From Helopsaltes ochotensis (lineage: Eukaryota > Chordata > Aves > Passeriformes > Locustellidae): 64,000 nucleotides of DNA. The number at the start of each line of letters is the position of its first letter. Position 1 is the first letter of the stretch. The translations under genes and the position numbers were made by a program. Positions 61,763-64,000 of the stretch are shown here, one piece after another. The notes beneath the pieces are model-generated. The model saw only the letters and a list, made by a program, of their open reading frames with translations. It did no database searches and was not told where the DNA came from. The stretch is taken from contig VXBM01000231.1 of NCBI GenBank assembly GCA_013400155.1, positions 868,106-932,105 of the forward strand. Direction: 5' to 3'.

Positions 61763-64000
61763 CTAAATAAATGAAGCATTTTATTGGGTTACTGCTGAAG
61801 AGAGATACAAATCTAATACCAAGATCCCCATCTAACATTACAGGCAGCCTTGACCCCAAATATTTTAGTCACTCAGTAAAGGGAGAACAGAGAGACATAG
61901 TGGAAAACTTTGTGGAAACAAAGATTACTAGCACACCCAGCTGCTTTCAACCTTCACACCTGCTTGCTCTTTTCTCCCACATTTAACAAAGCAGCTTTTC
62001 TCAATACTCAAATTTTATGCTATTTTAATAATGCAAAACACAGCAAATAATGCTTTAAATATTAAAATAACATAAGAATATCTGGCATAATTAAATGCCA
62101 TGACTCAACCTTCTACAGCAAATGCAAGCACAAGGTGTTCAAATAGTTACTGCTTCTGATGTAGAAAGTTTTTTTGGCATTACAGATCTCTGTGCATACA
62201 AAAGGCTTGTAATGAACAAAGGAAGTCACATTTTCCTGAATCTTCTTTTGACAGAGCACTGTAATTTACTAGGCAGTCACCTTTCCAGCCTCCTTCACAG
62301 GAGTATAAATTTATTGACAAAGTTCTATGCATGGCTTCAGGTAATTTGCTGAGTTATAAAAACTTACGCTTAGGAGAAAATAATTCCACTAATTTGAAAG
62401 CATTTTTTTATTTGAAAATTTGTCATAGGCTGACATATTAACAGCTATTTTTAATCCAGGACATTTGAAGTGACAGTTTTTAATCCTTAAAGACCCTTTC
62501 CATATAGTTCAGGACAACAATTCCAAGCAAAATAAACACAGTGATGCAAAAAGGCTAGGACTGAATTACTAGGCACATAGAGGTTTAATATTTTTAAAAA
62601 AGTAGTTTACTTCAGGGAAAAAATAGATTAATGTACTATGGGGAAATCATGTAATTCTGGTCAATGACTAAAAGACAAATGAGGTCACACATTTCTTAGA
62701 TAAGCACAGTAATAATCTGACAACTTGACGGTAAAACTACGTGAAAATGAAGTATTTTAAAAGTTGTGCACATACTTTAAGAGTTTATCATTTCACATAG
62801 TTTATCAATTCACTAATTCAAGACAGAAGCTGGAACAACTTCCCTCCTTGGTGATCATATCCAAGTGCACCAGTTTACATTTGGATGCAAAATTTTCAAA
62901 CTTTGAGCTCCTATATACTATACAGCTAAGTCAGCTTTTCTGTAAGTTTCTGGTTGGCTTTTCTTTTTCTCCCACAGCTTCGTAGCTGTGCAAATTATGC
63001 ATTTCACATAAAATGTATTTCAAATGTATTTGTAAATGTATTTCAGATTGAAAACTCTATACAGTTTGTATAAAGGTGATCTAATGACCAGATCATTTCT
63101 TAGTCTTTCAAAAACCTAGCACCAGAACTATCTGTATTTGAAGACTGTGTTTCCATTGTCTCTGAAAGCAAAGTGCAAGAAGTGGCAAATAAAAACACTT
63201 TTCAGAAGTGCACATAATGTGCTATGTGCTGTTTTACCATATGGTTCAGATATTTGACCAAATTATATATTTTGGATTTAATTTAATAAAATCCATGGCA
63301 AATTTATTAATTTATGGGGAAAAAAAAATCTGCATCTTTAAGATCCTGTACTTTTTCCTTGGGATATACTGGCTTCTCACTTGTCCTGTAAAGTCAGCTT
63401 CCAGTTGACTGCAAGACAGTACAGGCTCACTAATTATTTTGAAATAGCTCCCTCTGTATCCCTTCTAAAGGCTCAGTTGTTGCCACAGGTAGGGAAGATC
63501 AGCTCCCTCTACAGCAGGTACTGCCAGGTGCCATTCATGATACGGCACTGAGGGCCTGGTAGCTTTCTGCTGCTTTCTGCAAGAGGTAGCACCACACACT
63601 CGTTTTGGGATGAAAACAGTGGCAGAGAAGGAGCACGATGGAAGGAGTGTAAAACTGATGTACAACATCATTATTTCTACAAAAGCAAAGAATATCAAAA
63701 TGAAAATTAAAATAGGCACCACAATCTTGCATTCACACTGGACATAACAGCAGTAAAAACACACTTCCAAAGACCTTTGGTAATACTGGGGATTAATTTC
63801 TCATCCTTTTTTTTTTTTTGGTATCAGTGGTAATATTACAATTCATTCTATGACAATAAACAAATATTTCACAAGAGCTCAACTGCACATGTGAATTCTG
63901 AGAAAAGAAGAGGCAGCAAACGTGTTCCTTCAAGCAAATGACAGATCTCTCAGTCATTCAATTTCAGCCCATTTTCTGCATTATAAAGAACTACATCTTA
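61763..64000 (-). other. PPP2R5C intron running off the right edge
   Basis: At least 2,238 bp. I searched for the next upstream exon (the segment before FIYETEHH) and did not find it. A GC-richer patch at about 63440-63620 and triplication of aaatgtattt near 63010-63045 are the only structure. Confidence 0.6.

Noticed and set aside
63465..63770. 101-codon minus ORF near the right edge
   Set aside because: Does not match the missing PPP2R5C exons, and no splice sites fit its ends; a hydrophobic stretch alone is weak evidence.

Overview
The window is vertebrate nuclear DNA, almost certainly from a bird. It has split genes with GT-AG introns, short introns in a very large gene, three fragments of chicken-repeat-1 (CR1) LINE 3' ends, one probable LTR-retroelement copy, and a CpG-rich promoter region interrupted by an assembly gap. 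I see no prokaryotic, CRISPR or operon-like features.

Two protein-coding genes lie in tandem on the minus strand. (1) Positions 1-38454 hold the cytoplasmic dynein 1 heavy chain gene DYNC1H1. I could place 64 consecutive coding exons (exons 2 to 65 if numbered as in the 78-exon human gene), from position 35471 down to the left edge. They code for about 3,930 residues: most of the tail, the linker, AAA1 to AAA5, the microtubule-binding stalk and the start of AAA6. Reading phase agrees across every junction I placed. Exon 1 is not visible and most likely lies in the 700-base run of N at 37755-38454; the last 13 or so exons lie to the left of the window. (2) Positions about 43255 to 64000 hold the 3' part of PPP2R5C, the B56-gamma regulatory subunit of protein phosphatase 2A. 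Nine coding exons (about 314 residues with the stop at 45823-45825) and a long AT-rich 3' UTR are visible; the 5' part lies to the right.

Between the genes, 38455-43254 is about 4.8 kb without a gene. It holds a minus-strand CR1 fragment touching the gap, a G-rich tract and a small GC-rich patch. The gene order PPP2R5C then DYNC1H1 in the same orientation matches the vertebrate arrangement I know from human chromosome 14q32, which supports both identifications.

The two genes share no pathway that the sequence itself shows. DYNC1H1 is the motor subunit of the minus-end-directed microtubule motor; PPP2R5C directs PP2A to its substrates. The points most worth a second look are two GC-AG introns in DYNC1H1 (one with an atypical donor), a probable LTR inside the intron that splits the AAA1 Walker A codon, the 39-codon in-frame exon of PPP2R5C, and the loss of DYNC1H1 exon 1 and its promoter to the gap. 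I found no sign of an undescribed biological system. Residue numbers below assume an exon 1 of about 85 codons as in human, and comparisons with human are from memory.
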